From the NCBI GenBank assembly GCA_052078155.1, contig JBQJBP010000004.1:191586-255585 (forward strand): a stretch of 64,000 nucleotides of DNA, read 5' to 3'. This DNA is from CAXBMB01 sp052078155 (GTDB lineage Bacteria > Pseudomonadota > Alphaproteobacteria > Kiloniellales > DSM-21159). The position numbers and the translations under genes are program-made. Under the pieces are notes generated by a model that was given only the letters and a program-made list of their open reading frames with translations, ran no database searches and was not told the origin of the DNA. Positions 17,735 through 27,110 of this stretch are shown here, piece by piece (within the stretch, counting starts at the first letter, position 1; each line of letters opens with the position of its first letter).

Positions 17735-18463
17735 CTAATCAGCCCAGGAGCAGGGCCAGGTAGCAGGGCGGACAAGATCGTCAGGCAGAATGGTCTCATC
17801 GTTTCCGCAGGCCAGTTCCAACTGCACCTGCCCCAACCCTTTCAGCACCCGCAGATCAAGGTCTTCAAAACGGGTCAGATAGGTGTAGGCACCGGTGATG
17901 TCGGCATCTGTCAACTCAGCTTTTCTGAAATCTGCCCGGGCGAGATTGGAAAAGACCAGCGACACGTTGGTCAGATTGGCTTCCTGAAAATTCACGCGCC
18001 CCAGTTCAGCCTTAGACAGATCACTGTTCATCATCTCGGCACCGACAAAAGATGCCCGCAGCAGTTCACCCTTATCCAGCTGCACTTCGATCATCTTTGC
18101 GCCGTCAAAGTTGGTTCGGTGCGCTTCAACTTTGTGCATGACAGACCCGCTCAAGTCCGCCCCGCCCAACAGGCTGCGGCTCAGGACCGCTCGGGTCATG
18201 TCGGTTTTGTCCAGTCGGGCGTTTCGAAGGTCCGTTGTTGTCAGATTGGAATGGGTGAGATTTGAGCCGGTCAGGTTCGCCCCGCCCAGCCGCAGGCCAT
18301 CCTGGTCGCAATATGACCAATCGATGCCAGGTTCAGGAGAATCGCTGCAGCCCGCCATACTCTGCTTGGCAGACAGGGAAAGAGAAATGGCGATCAACCC
18401 GATGACAGCTGCAGCCCCCAGAAGAAAAGGAACGACAGGGGTTTTTTTGATCAATAGACTCAC
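17735..18463 (-). CDS. pentapeptide-repeat protein with N-terminal membrane anchor
   Basis: 242 aa. One hydrophobic segment near residues 10-30 (PFLLGAAAVIGLIAISLSL) is followed by about 25 A(D/N)Lxx pentapeptides (LGGANLTGSNLTHSNL, LTNVSLVFSNLARADF), which fold as a right-handed four-sided beta-helix. A cysteine follows the hydrophobic segment (MAGC), so lipid attachment is possible though the lipobox is not standard. The C-terminal 50 residues are non-repeat. The protein is probably periplasmic; the role is unknown. Confidence 0.8.
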   Translation of the reverse strand: MSLLIKKTPVVPFLLGAAAVIGLIAISLSLSAKQSMAGCSDSPEPGIDWSYCDQDGLRLGGANLTGSNLTHSNLTTTDLRNARLDKTDMTRAVLSRSLLGGADLSGSVMHKVEAHRTNFDGAKMIEVQLDKGELLRASFVGAEMMNSDLSKAELGRVNFQEANLTNVSLVFSNLARADFRKAELTDADITGAYTYLTRFEDLDLRVLKGLGQVQLELACGNDETILPDDLVRPATWPCSWAD

Positions 18464-19048
18464 CTTTTATCCCTCTTTCTCGATCACAACAGCAGACCGG
18501 ACGCCCGTGCCATGGCAACTTGAACCGGGCCGATTGTCAACAAAATCTGCCTGTTTTTCAGGCAACAGTGCTCTGTATCAAATGACTGTTACAGGAAGGC
18601 GCTTACGCAGGGATTAACACAAGGGAGGAAGCGCCCTTTTCACGCATCCACTCCTCCTGCTCGCACCTCTGCTTGCGCACTCTTTTTCTATTTGGGGTTT
18701 CTGAAAGTTCAGACAAGGCCTTCCCTTGGCTTGCTGTCAGAAAGCTGCAGGCAGGCGTCAGCAGATGAATGACCGCCGGCACACCGCGTTAGCTTTTAAC
18801 CTTATGATATATAGCCGTTTTCCGACCTGGAAATTAGAGACAGTTCTTCCTGACAGGGCGAAATTCCCGACCTGAATGCTCCCAATTGTCGCAGAAGAAA
18901 ACGGTTGAACTCTCCTAGAAACAAGTTACTAACAAAAAAATAACCATTTACACCTACGCTTATCAATTGAGTGTTCAGGATACGAAGGTTAGGCGACGCG
19001 CTTAGTCCTTCGCTTTGGGTGCTGCAAATTCGGGGGAGATGGCAAGGG
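18464..19048. other. intergenic region between the pentapeptide and GGDEF genes
   Basis: 585 bp between divergent genes. No plausible gene; the short ORFs here are not supported. An A/T-rich stretch at about 18900-18970 (ACAAAAAAATAACC) is the likely promoter region of the GGDEF gene. Confidence 0.4.
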
Positions 19049-20101
19049 ATGATACATAGCGTGGACCAAGCCACAGCTCAGAAAACAGCTTCTGCGGCGC
19101 TGGATCGCCTGCAGGAACTGGGGTTGCCGCCAAGCCCGGCAAACTACACCCTTTGGTACGCCTACTACTCCGGCCACTATCCCGACCTGAAAGCCAGCCT
19201 TGACGCAGCCGTAGATGAAAAGGGCGGCCTGTCTCCCAAAAACATGCAGGTCCTGTTTGACCAGCATTTTGGCCCCGAAAAAGAGAGCCAGGCTCTGCGT
19301 CAAACCGGCGAGAAGCTTCAGAAATCAGCCAATCAGATCCTGGAGTTCATTGGTCAGGCCAATGACAACACCGCGGCCTATGGCGAACGCATGGCCAACA
19401 TTTCCGGCGAGGTCCAGGAAGAAGGCATGTCAGTTGCCCGGCTGGGCGCGTTGGTGGATGACATCCTGTCAGAAACCTCTGACATGATTGAACGCAGCCG
19501 AGCTGTAGAGCAGCAGCTGAGCAACTCCACCCGGGAAATCAGCATGCTCAAGGAAAACCTTGAGGAAATGCGCACCGAAGCCGAAACAGACGGCCTGACC
19601 GGGCTGAACAACCGACGGTCCTTTGACCGCTTTGTTCGGGCGGCGGCTGAAAAAGCCGATCAGAAAGGGGAAGATGTGTCTGTCTTCCTGTCGGATGTGG
19701 ATCTCTTCAAGAATTTTAACGACACCTATGGCCACCGCATGGGCGATGAGGTGCTGAAGCTGGTCGGCAAGCTGCTGACCTTCAACATCAAAGGCTCCGA
19801 CATGGCAGCCCGCTATGGCGGCGAAGAATTTGCCGTGGTCCTGCCCGGCACCGCCCTGAACGGCGCAACGGTGGTGGCGGAGAAATTCCGAAAGCAACTG
19901 GCCAGCAAACAGCTGACCAACAAATCCACGGGTAAAAATCTGGGAGCTGTCACCGTCTCCATCGGGGTCGCCCAGTATCGCAAAGGCGAAAGCCTGGGAG
20001 ATTTCATCCACCGGGCCGATGAAGCCCTTTACGCGGCTAAACGCGCCGGGCGGAACAAGGTACTGGACGAGAACGCGGTCAAACCGGCTGCTGCTGAGTA
20101 G
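19049..20101 (+). CDS. diguanylate cyclase (GGDEF)
   Basis: 350 aa from the ATG at 19049 (MIHSVDQATAQK); an upstream ATG at 18971 adds a poorly supported basic stretch. An N-terminal helical region of about 185 residues (SPANYTLWYAYYSG) resembles the sensor part found in many alphaproteobacterial GGDEF proteins. The catalytic domain has DGLTGLNNRRSFD, DVDLFKNFNDTYGH and an intact GGEEF active site, so it should make c-di-GMP. The usual RxxD inhibitory site five residues before the active site reads KGSD, so product inhibition may be weakened. No transmembrane helix or EAL domain. Confidence 0.9.
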   Translation: MIHSVDQATAQKTASAALDRLQELGLPPSPANYTLWYAYYSGHYPDLKASLDAAVDEKGGLSPKNMQVLFDQHFGPEKESQALRQTGEKLQKSANQILEFIGQANDNTAAYGERMANISGEVQEEGMSVARLGALVDDILSETSDMIERSRAVEQQLSNSTREISMLKENLEEMRTEAETDGLTGLNNRRSFDRFVRAAAEKADQKGEDVSVFLSDVDLFKNFNDTYGHRMGDEVLKLVGKLLTFNIKGSDMAARYGGEEFAVVLPGTALNGATVVAEKFRKQLASKQLTNKSTGKNLGAVTVSIGVAQYRKGESLGDFIHRADEALYAAKRAGRNKVLDENAVKPAAAE

Positions 20102-20195
20102 CAACCTGTCGTCATCCTTATCTGCTATTTGACCTTGTGCGGCGCGCTTCTTGTTCCGGTGACTTATCGCCGACAAAAAAGCCCAGCCCTGCCTT

Positions 20196-21140
20196 TTGGA
20201 TTGCCTTCCCGTGCCCCTGTCACCTGCGCCCCAGTTTCCTCCCTTTCTGCCCTTTGCTTCAGGTAAATTCCGCCTCTCCATGGGTCTGATGGCCCTCAAG
20301 CCCGAAGACTGGCTTGATCTGGACAGCAGCTATGCCACCTATCTGGCCGAAAAACAGCGCCTGCTGGACACGCGCGAAGACGAAGTCTACGCCTGCCTGC
20401 CGGAAAGCCAGCCTGCCTGCCAGGAATTGCTGGAGGTGGTGTGTCAGACCTTGTCAGACGCCCATCCTGATCTCTTTCATCTGAAAGACCGGCGGTTTAG
20501 CAACGGACTGACGGATCAGTCGTTCCCACTGGACAAGACAGATTGCTGCCCTCTGAAACTGGCAGCCCTGCAAACCCAGGAAGATCTGCTGCTGTTGCAA
20601 CAGAATGATGAGGGCGGTCCCTACCGACTGACGGCAGCGGCTCTGTGTTTTCCCACCCGCTGGCTGTTGCAGGAAAAAGTCGGCCAGGAGATGCTGGGCA
20701 TCCATGGTCCCGTTCCGGCTTACCAAAAGGCACTGGGCAAACCTGTGGACCGCTTCATGTCTCTGCTGAAGCCGGAAAAGCCGGTCTGGCGTGTGAACTG
20801 GGCCCTGACCGACAATGACGCGCTGTTTCAGCCGACGGGCAAAAGCCGGGTGGATGACGATCCCGGTTTTACCCTGGACAAGGTCGGCGATCAGGTCTTT
20901 TTGCGGCTGGAGAGGCAAACCCTGCGGCGGCTGCCCAACAGCGGTGCCATCGTCTTTGGCATCCGCATTTATCAGCACCCACTGCGCAGTCTGGAAGCCC
21001 AGCCCAAAGCGGCCCTGGGACTGGCCCGCACCATTGCTGACCTGCCCCCCGACATGGCCAGCTACAAATCAGTACGGCCTTTCAGAAAAGTGATGCTTGA
21101 GTATCTGGAAAGCGTGGCAGAGAAAGCCGCAGCAGACTGA
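20196..21140 (+). CDS. DUF3445 protein, haem-dependent oxidative N-demethylase-like
   Basis: 314 aa from a TTG; GTG at 20211 is also possible. An internal ATG at 20280 would cut into the conserved start of the family (FASGKFRLSMGLMAL), so an upstream non-ATG start is preferred. Family features are the SMGL..L....W opening, the central PTRW segment, and RLERQTLRRLP followed by FGIRIYQ. Characterised members (the HODM group) are haem-containing enzymes that remove methyl groups from dimethylamine-type substrates; the substrate here is unknown. Confidence 0.75.
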   Translation: MDCLPVPLSPAPQFPPFLPFASGKFRLSMGLMALKPEDWLDLDSSYATYLAEKQRLLDTREDEVYACLPESQPACQELLEVVCQTLSDAHPDLFHLKDRRFSNGLTDQSFPLDKTDCCPLKLAALQTQEDLLLLQQNDEGGPYRLTAAALCFPTRWLLQEKVGQEMLGIHGPVPAYQKALGKPVDRFMSLLKPEKPVWRVNWALTDNDALFQPTGKSRVDDDPGFTLDKVGDQVFLRLERQTLRRLPNSGAIVFGIRIYQHPLRSLEAQPKAALGLARTIADLPPDMASYKSVRPFRKVMLEYLESVAEKAAAD

Positions 21141-21175
21141 TATGGCTCAGTCCAGCAGGTGTGGATTGTTCAGGC

Positions 21176-21922
21176 TCAGGAACTCAGAGCAGCGAGCTGG
21201 GAAAGCAGGTCATCGGCACCGGGCACCCCGGCGTCCGCTGCTTTTTGTGCCCAGGCTTTCGCTTCATACAGATTGATCTGCCCCTGTAAGGCCAGCAAAG
21301 CCCGGTTAAGGGCAGCTTGAGGAACCCCGTTTTCATAGGCGATTTCATAATAACGCGCGGCTTCCTGAGGATTGCGGTCAGCGCCGCGCCCCTGTTCCAG
21401 CAGGAAAGCCAGATTGTAAGCGGAGGGGCCATCCCCCTGATCGGCCGCCGCCCGATACCAGCGCATTGCTGCTGGCAGGCCCGCATCCCCAACCGATCCT
21501 TTGTGGAAAAACGCAGCGGCTTTTTTCTGGCCACCCAAATGCCCGGCTTCTGCTGCTTTGACATACCAGCGCAGCGCCTCAACCAGGTTTATCGGTTGCC
21601 CCAGTCCCTGCTCATTGATCTGGCCCAGACGGTACATGGCGTTGGCATCTCCCTGAGACGCCAGTTCCTCAAACCACTCGCTGCCCACACGGCTGTCCCA
21701 GGGAAGTTCCAGCCAGCGCGGGTCCTGAGCCTGAACCGAAGGAACTGCCGTCAGTCCTGCAGCCAGAAGGCCCGCAGCCATAACAAGGCCCAAACCCACA
21801 GAACGCGATAAAGATGTGCTGAAGAAGGTGCGGCGGAAACTATTCGCTTGGCACAGACGGATGATCAAAGAAGCCGATGATACGGCCCCGTGCTTCCGGG
21901 ATGTTTTCATAAGAACAGTCAA
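21176..21922 (-). CDS. secreted Sel1-like (TPR) repeat protein
   Basis: A hydrophobic signal segment (SVGLGLVMAAGLLAAGLTAV) with cleavage likely near VQA-QD is followed by about five Sel1 repeats (GDANAMYRLGQINEQGLG, AVRWYxxAAxxG-type helices). Such proteins act as periplasmic scaffolds in envelope processes. The gene overlaps the upstream lipoprotein by 83 bp if the ATG at 21922 is used; a TTG near 21861 would remove most of the overlap and still keep the signal peptide. It is in the same direction as that lipoprotein, so they may form an operon. Confidence 0.8.
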   Translation of the reverse strand: MTVLMKTSRKHGAVSSASLIIRLCQANSFRRTFFSTSLSRSVGLGLVMAAGLLAAGLTAVPSVQAQDPRWLELPWDSRVGSEWFEELASQGDANAMYRLGQINEQGLGQPINLVEALRWYVKAAEAGHLGGQKKAAAFFHKGSVGDAGLPAAMRWYRAAADQGDGPSAYNLAFLLEQGRGADRNPQEAARYYEIAYENGVPQAALNRALLALQGQINLYEAKAWAQKAADAGVPGADDLLSQLAALSS

Positions 21923-22130
21923 CGTCTGCCAAAGTCCGATAACACTGTTTCACCGACAGCGGGGTTTGCTCTGCCGGCGCTTGCCACCCGTATTGAACCC
22001 ACGGGTCCTGGGGTCCAATACCAAGGTTTCGCTGGCCATCGACGCAGGCTGACAGAAGGAACATCAGTCCAAGTCCCAGCCCGAGCTTTAAGGAAAGCAT
22101 CCCCCGCTTTGTCTTACTTTCCAAGCCCAT
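21840..22130 (-). CDS. small lipoprotein
   Basis: 96 aa with a basic start, a hydrophobic stretch (LGLGLGLMFLLSAC) and a clear lipobox LLSAC, giving a mature protein of about 67 residues. The mature part contains PWVQYGWQAP and two more cysteines (KQCYRTLADVDCSY) that could form a disulfide. Not recognised. It overlaps the Sel1 gene that follows, which suggests joint expression. Confidence 0.7.
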   Translation of the reverse strand: MGLESKTKRGMLSLKLGLGLGLMFLLSACVDGQRNLGIGPQDPWVQYGWQAPAEQTPLSVKQCYRTLADVDCSYENIPEARGRIIGFFDHPSVPSE

Positions 22131-22697
22131 GACTGTCCCGTCCTTGTAACAAAGGTGAAAGCTTCTGGGCTAGAGGCAAAAGGCCACAAGTCCCAAAAGT
22201 TATCGAAATTACGCCCCTTTTCTGCCTCAAACTGCAGTTTCACAGCTCCGCCCTGTCTCATAAGAGCTCCGGAAGCCAGGATTTCTGCCCGGAGTCGGCG
22301 GATCAGCAGATCAAAAAGAGACCTATTCAAACTTTAGCTTGGCAGCGAAGACCCTAACAAAAGGTAAGCAATTCGGCTTTTATCTAAAGTTTTAGCGATC
22401 TTCCTGAGGGGGTTTTGAGAGAACGAACAGCGTCTCTGCATCAGACAAGACTGCCGACAACATCGCTTCGGTACTGCCGCAGCAGGACCTGCGCGCAAAC
22501 CTCCTTAGTTCTGGTGCAAAACCCCTCAGTTCTGGTTCAAAACCTCTGAGTTCAGGTACACCAAGTTCAGGCCCAATACCCTGGGCTTAAGGATCAAGCA
22601 CCTGGGTGCAGGTACAAATCCTCGGGTTTCAGGTAAGGGGAAAGAGTCGCCGACCTGACTTGCCTTCGCAAAAGCTAAGGCCACCGCCTCACAGGCA
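22131..22697. other. intergenic region with short tandem repeats
   Basis: 567 bp without a convincing gene. At 22502-22560 there are degenerate tandem units of about 21 bp built on AGTTCTGGTGCAAAACC, and the pattern AGTTCAGG continues to about 22580. No promoter-like or RNA structure is clearly seen. Confidence 0.5.
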
Positions 22698-23096
22698 TCA
22701 GGCGGGGATCCACTCCTGCACCACCAGTTCCAGAGTGATACAGATCGGGTTGCCACCCGGCAGGAAGGTCCCGCCGTAGACGTTGGCGTCGGTGTCTGAA
22801 ACCGTGCCTTGCAGGAAAGCCCGGGTGACGCCTTCCGGATCAGGGCGCAGATCACCGGCCAGCGTCAGAATTTCGATGCCCGGTCCCTGCACCGTGGTAA
22901 TGGAGGCTTCATCGCCTTCCCCATAGCCCAGGGCTGCATCCACCAGACTGCCGACAGCAGAACGCACAACACCACAGGCAATCCCGGCTTCCGCCACAGC
23001 CTGCTCCACGCCGTCAACCAGATCTTCATTTGGCTTCAGACGGATAACAGCCAGACGCCCGTATCGCCCTTCTTCAAAGTAAATGTCATCGCTCAT
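22698..23096 (-). CDS. PPC/DUF296-domain protein
   Basis: 132 aa covering one PPC (plants and prokaryotes conserved) domain: RLKPNEDLVDGV, ACGVVRSAVGSL, GIEILTLAGDL and the C-terminal strand ITLELVVQEW. Bacterial PPC proteins form trimers; in plants the domain accompanies AT-hook DNA-binding motifs, which are absent here. The histidines that often mark the metal site (GGH) are replaced by YGGTFLPGGN, unlike its neighbour. Function unknown. Confidence 0.7.
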   Translation of the reverse strand: MSDDIYFEEGRYGRLAVIRLKPNEDLVDGVEQAVAEAGIACGVVRSAVGSLVDAALGYGEGDEASITTVQGPGIEILTLAGDLRPDPEGVTRAFLQGTVSDTDANVYGGTFLPGGNPICITLELVVQEWIPA

Positions 23097-23215
23097 GATC
23101 GACGTCTTTCGTTTCGGTAGATCTTAGTCATCTGCGGTTTCAGAGGCGTAACCACCCCTCCTCCACACACAGACGCACCAGTCAGAATTTCGGCTGCTTA
23201 GCCACTCTTTAGAGG

Positions 23216-23764
23216 TCAGGGCAGTTCAGCGGGCTGGAAAATTGCATAGTTGGTTTCGGACTCATAGGCCACTTTGAAACCGGCTTCGCTCAGTTCGGTC
23301 ACCAGAACTGTCAAACCTGTGCTGCCAACCTTGCAGCAGTTGGCCATCAGGTGCCCGCCACAGGGCTCGCCTTCATTGTCCAGAAACAAGGCGTGGCAAT
23401 GAAGCAAGGGAGAACCTTCAGCGTCCTCACCCAGCAGAGCATGCCCCCCCAGCAGACGCACCGGTCCGTCCAAGGGCACGGGATCCCCGTAGGTCGCAAC
23501 TCGCTGGCCCGTGTCATCCAGTTTTCCGACCAGAAACTGCAGGTCGGAGAAGGTGCCACTGAGCAAGGTAACTGCAGCATGGCGCAGTCCACGCGCGACC
23601 AATGCGGAGGTCAGGTCAGTTAAGAGGTCCTGCCCGGCGCTTAGTGTCACCCGAAATTCACGGCCCGGAGCAGACGCCATGACCACTCTGCGCGGTTCGG
23701 AAGGCGGCCCAGGCTGTTTCAGCGGCCTCTGCAAAGAAGCTTCGATGATTTCATTCATGTCCAT
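23216..23764 (-). CDS. PPC/DUF296-domain protein with intact histidine motif
   Basis: 182 aa. A 30-residue N-terminal extension is followed by a PPC domain: GREFRVTLSAGQDLLTDL, AVTLLSGTFSD, then LLHCHALFLDNEGEPCGGHL with the conserved H-x-H and GGH that probably bind metal in this family. Two cysteines (MANCCKVG) follow. It is a distant paralogue of the gene 119 bp downstream and in the same direction, so the pair may form a mixed complex; that is inference. Confidence 0.7.
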   Translation of the reverse strand: MDMNEIIEASLQRPLKQPGPPSEPRRVVMASAPGREFRVTLSAGQDLLTDLTSALVARGLRHAAVTLLSGTFSDLQFLVGKLDDTGQRVATYGDPVPLDGPVRLLGGHALLGEDAEGSPLLHCHALFLDNEGEPCGGHLMANCCKVGSTGLTVLVTELSEAGFKVAYESETNYAIFQPAELP

Positions 23765-24001
23765 GTCTCATGGTCTACCTGAGCCTCGGATCAGGGGAAA
23801 GTAAAACTCTCTGCACAGCAGTCTTTCCGCCCCTCCTGCCAGACGAGACACGCCACGTTGCTGTCATGGTGCAAAATCAATCCAAACCTTTGCAAAAACA
23901 CTCATATGCGAAGGAAAAACAGTCTCTTACCTAAAACCCAGTCACCGGACCACCTGCTGTCTGACAGGCAGCGACGTCCGACACACAACTGGGATTTAAC
24001 A

Positions 24002-24673
24002 ATGACTTACAGCCTCTACACCGAAGCAACCCCAAACCCGATCAAAGTCCACATTGCTTTGGAAGAACTCGCATTACCCTATCGATCCGTACCGGTTGAT
24101 TTTGCAAAGGATGAGCAAAAACAGGAACCTTTCCTGACGCTAAACCCAAATGGCAAAATCCCCGTCCTCGTAGACCACGCCCGAAATGACTTTGTTATTA
24201 TCGAGTCTGGGGCAATTCTGCTCTACCTGGCAGAAAAACACGGTCGGCTGCTGCCCTCAGATTCCCTGCAAAGATCTCAGGCTGTTCAATGGCTCATGTG
24301 GCAGATGGGCGGTCTGGGACCCATGTTTGGCCAGTTGCTCGTCTTTGCCGCAGCTTTTGAGAACAGCATGCCTGAAGCCACCCTGCGCTACAAAAAGGAG
24401 CTGGAGCGGCTCTTTTCAGTCCTGGACCGTCAACTGGACGGGCGGGAGTTCCTGGCTGGTGAGCATTCCATTGCCGACATTGCCTCCATGGCCTGGGTGC
24501 CGTTAACCGAACGGATTGGCTGGGACCTGTCCAACTGGCCCAACGTGCAAGCCTGGTCTCAACGTTGTCTGGCAAGGCCTGCGTACATAAAGGGAATTGC
24601 CGCAGCAGGAAACATCCCCGAAGAAGTCCGGATGAGCAATTTCAAACGGGCGACCATTGGCCTGGGAAGCTAG
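24002..24673 (+). CDS. glutathione S-transferase-family protein
   Basis: 223 aa. The thioredoxin-like N-terminal domain has SLYTEATPNPIKVHIALEE, the cis-Pro segment NPNGKIPVLVD and the glutathione-binding ESGAILLYLAEKHG; the all-helical C-terminal domain has the N-capping motif SIADIASMAWV. This resembles the YfcG/YghU-like bacterial GSTs. The ATG at 24002 begins the domain; an ORF extension upstream to 23858 has no family similarity. Confidence 0.88.
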   Translation: MTYSLYTEATPNPIKVHIALEELALPYRSVPVDFAKDEQKQEPFLTLNPNGKIPVLVDHARNDFVIIESGAILLYLAEKHGRLLPSDSLQRSQAVQWLMWQMGGLGPMFGQLLVFAAAFENSMPEATLRYKKELERLFSVLDRQLDGREFLAGEHSIADIASMAWVPLTERIGWDLSNWPNVQAWSQRCLARPAYIKGIAAAGNIPEEVRMSNFKRATIGLGS

Positions 24674-25026
24674 ACCGCCGCGGGGTCTTCCCGCGATGCC
24701 CCGGCACAAAGCAAAGAACTGAAATACTGGTTACCCAGTTCTTTGCAGGCCCGGCACCTGCTTCTGGTTGCTGATCCATGCCTTATCCCTCTTGCGGTGA
24801 TCTCCCGGTGTTTTCCTTTGAGTAATCCGAATTTCCAGACTTGTACACTCCCGGACAATTCGAACAAGCAAGGGAAGACAAGGCAAAAATTGAATTGGGC
24901 CCCTGCTCTTTTTCTCTGAAAGGGAAGCAAAGTCTTTATTTTTTGTTAAATTTGTGCCTATTTTTACTAGAAATTCACCATAGCGCTCTGTCTCTTTGAA
25001 AGCGCTGCGTCCTGGGGGGACACTTC
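24674..25026. other. intergenic region and leader of the next RTX gene
   Basis: 353 bp, no gene. It becomes A/T-rich at 24930-24980 (TCTTTATTTTTTGTTAAAT), a likely promoter zone. A GGGGGGA ribosome-binding site lies at 25014-25020. Confidence 0.4.
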
Positions 25027-26898
25027 ATGGCTACTTTTGTTTTCGATAGTACTGCAAGTTTGACAACAGCTTTCGATCCGACAGCTGATGTGGTGGTCAT
25101 CACCGCAAACTCCGCTCAGGATTTTGTCTGGACAGAAAGCAACGGCAATGTTGTGGGCACGCTGTCCGACGGCACAACGCTGACCCTGGAAGGGGTGACC
25201 CGCAAAGGTCTGGCCATCACGAACTTCCAGTTCGTTGACGGCTCTGGCCTGCAGTTCGGTGACGGCACAACCAATACAGTGGCTGATGATCTGGCCAACT
25301 CGGCCACAACCGGGACCGGGACTGCCGGCGGTGTGTTTGTTGGCTTCAGCGGCGTTGACAGTTTTTCTGGTGCTAAATCCGGTGACAACAACATCCAGGG
25401 CAACGGTGGCAATGACGTTCTGTCCGGCGGTGGCGGGGCAGACACCATCCGCGGGGGTCAGGGCAACGACACCATCACAGCAGTGACTGGCTCCAGTGGG
25501 GCGAAGCTCTATGGCGACAAAGGTAACGATCTGATCACTGCCGGTGCGGGTAACGACACCATTTTCGGCGGTGTGGCCGGGGACACTGGCGCCGACGCAG
25601 ATGTCATTAAAGCTGGCAGCGGGGCCGACAAAATTCAGGGAAACCTGGGCAATGATTCCATCATCGCCGGGTCCGGCAGCGATACCGTACGCGGCGGTGC
25701 TGGCAACGATACAATCTCAGCTGCCGGTACGAACCTGCTCTACGGGGACAAAGGAAACGACTCGATTCTCGGCGGGACTGGCAACGATACAATCTTTGGC
25801 GGTGTCGCTGGCGACACAGGGTCTGACGCCGACACCATCAAAGGCGGGACTGGCGCTGATCTCATTCAGGCCAATGCTGGCAGCGACAGCGTGGTTGGCG
25901 GAGCAGGCGCCGATACCATTCGCGGCGGTGCCGGTGACGACACGATTTTTGCCAGCTCAGCCAACGACGTCATCTTTGGTGACAAAGGTGATGACTCCAT
26001 CCGCGGCGTAACCGGGTCAGACGTCATTGACGGTGGCGCAGGCAACGACTCAATCCGGGGTGGCTCCGGCAATGACAACATCACGGGTGGTGATGGCAGT
26101 GATACCATCAAAGGCGGATCCGGCTCTGACGTGATCTCCGGCGGAACAGGCAATGATTCGCTGTCCGGCGGCACGGCGGATGATCGAATTTCCGGCGGCG
26201 ACGGCAACGACCTGATCATTGGCGGTGGTGGGTCCAACGTGCTTAGCGGCGGCGCTGGCAACGACACCATCTCTGCCGTGAAAACCACCGGGTCTGATGC
26301 TGACTTCATCCGTGGGGGTGATGGTTCTGATCTGATCAATACAGGCATTGATGGCTCTGCCGATACCATTCGCGGCTCTGCTGGAAATGACACCATTTCT
26401 GCCAATGATTCGAGTGATGATGTCCGCGGCTCTTCCGGGGATGACGTTTTCCGTCTGACCCAGACCGGCTCTCAGGCTTCCGTGGCTGACTTCGATGCAT
26501 CCGGTGAAGATGCCTGGGGAGCTCAGGCTACGATCTTCCTGACTAATGCAACTGTTACCTCTAAGCCTGGCCCCACCACCAACACCTTCGTAGTGGCGCT
26601 GACCGGTCAGTCTTCAGCAGGTTCTGCGTCGCTGAAAGCCATCTCCATCGGTGGTGGGTCCACGAGCAATGCCTTCCAGGGATCTTTTGCCAGCCTGGCT
26701 GCCTTCAAGTCAGCGCTGTCTGGCACAGGTCTGTTCGTGGCAACAGCAACTGTGGCCTTCGCCTGGGCGGTCAACACCGCAGGGACAAGCCTGTGGATGG
26801 TGACCGTGAATATCGGCACCACTGCTGCATCCCTGAGTGGTACCCACACCATCACCGGGACCAACTTGGACAGCGCCAGCGACCTGGTTCTGTTCTAA
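25027..26898 (+). CDS. RTX calcium-binding repeat protein (623 aa), second subfamily
   Basis: An N-terminal non-repeat domain of about 105 residues (FDPTADVVVITANSAQDFVW, LTLEGVTRKGLAITNFQF) is shared with the next gene. A long block of GGxGxDxIx nonapeptides follows, including the longer spacer unit IFGGVAGDTGADAD that recurs. A C-terminal domain of about 150 residues (VADFDASGEDAWG) ends TNLDSASDLVLF. The C-terminal hydrophobic tail fits type I secretion. The strong RBS (GGGGGGA) and own terminator suggest high, separate expression. No enzymatic domain is recognised. Confidence 0.85.
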   Translation: MATFVFDSTASLTTAFDPTADVVVITANSAQDFVWTESNGNVVGTLSDGTTLTLEGVTRKGLAITNFQFVDGSGLQFGDGTTNTVADDLANSATTGTGTAGGVFVGFSGVDSFSGAKSGDNNIQGNGGNDVLSGGGGADTIRGGQGNDTITAVTGSSGAKLYGDKGNDLITAGAGNDTIFGGVAGDTGADADVIKAGSGADKIQGNLGNDSIIAGSGSDTVRGGAGNDTISAAGTNLLYGDKGNDSILGGTGNDTIFGGVAGDTGSDADTIKGGTGADLIQANAGSDSVVGGAGADTIRGGAGDDTIFASSANDVIFGDKGDDSIRGVTGSDVIDGGAGNDSIRGGSGNDNITGGDGSDTIKGGSGSDVISGGTGNDSLSGGTADDRISGGDGNDLIIGGGGSNVLSGGAGNDTISAVKTTGSDADFIRGGDGSDLINTGIDGSADTIRGSAGNDTISANDSSDDVRGSSGDDVFRLTQTGSQASVADFDASGEDAWGAQATIFLTNATVTSKPGPTTNTFVVALTGQSSAGSASLKAISIGGGSTSNAFQGSFASLAAFKSALSGTGLFVATATVAFAWAVNTAGTSLWMVTVNIGTTAASLSGTHTITGTNLDSASDLVLF

Positions 26899-26916
26899 GA
26901 TCCTTCATACGTTAGT

Positions 26917-26945
26917 AAAAAGGGCAGCTTCAGCTGCCCTTTTTC
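26917..26945 (+). terminator. Rho-independent terminator after the RTX gene
   Basis: AAAAAGGGCAGC and GCTGCCCTTTTT pair perfectly around TTCA with a T-run, 19 bp after the stop. Confidence 0.92.
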
Positions 26946-27110
26946 TTTGTCCAGACTCAATCCACAGCAATTGCGCGCAGCCGCGTGCCTTCACTCTTCT
27001 GCCGCTTCTGTTGAAGCCCGTTTGTCGTTACAATCGGTGGCTCTCAGGTCTGGAACAGCGTGGGATGCCCCCTCTCCTCAACCAGCCAGCTTTTCGAAGA
27101 GTTAACACCC

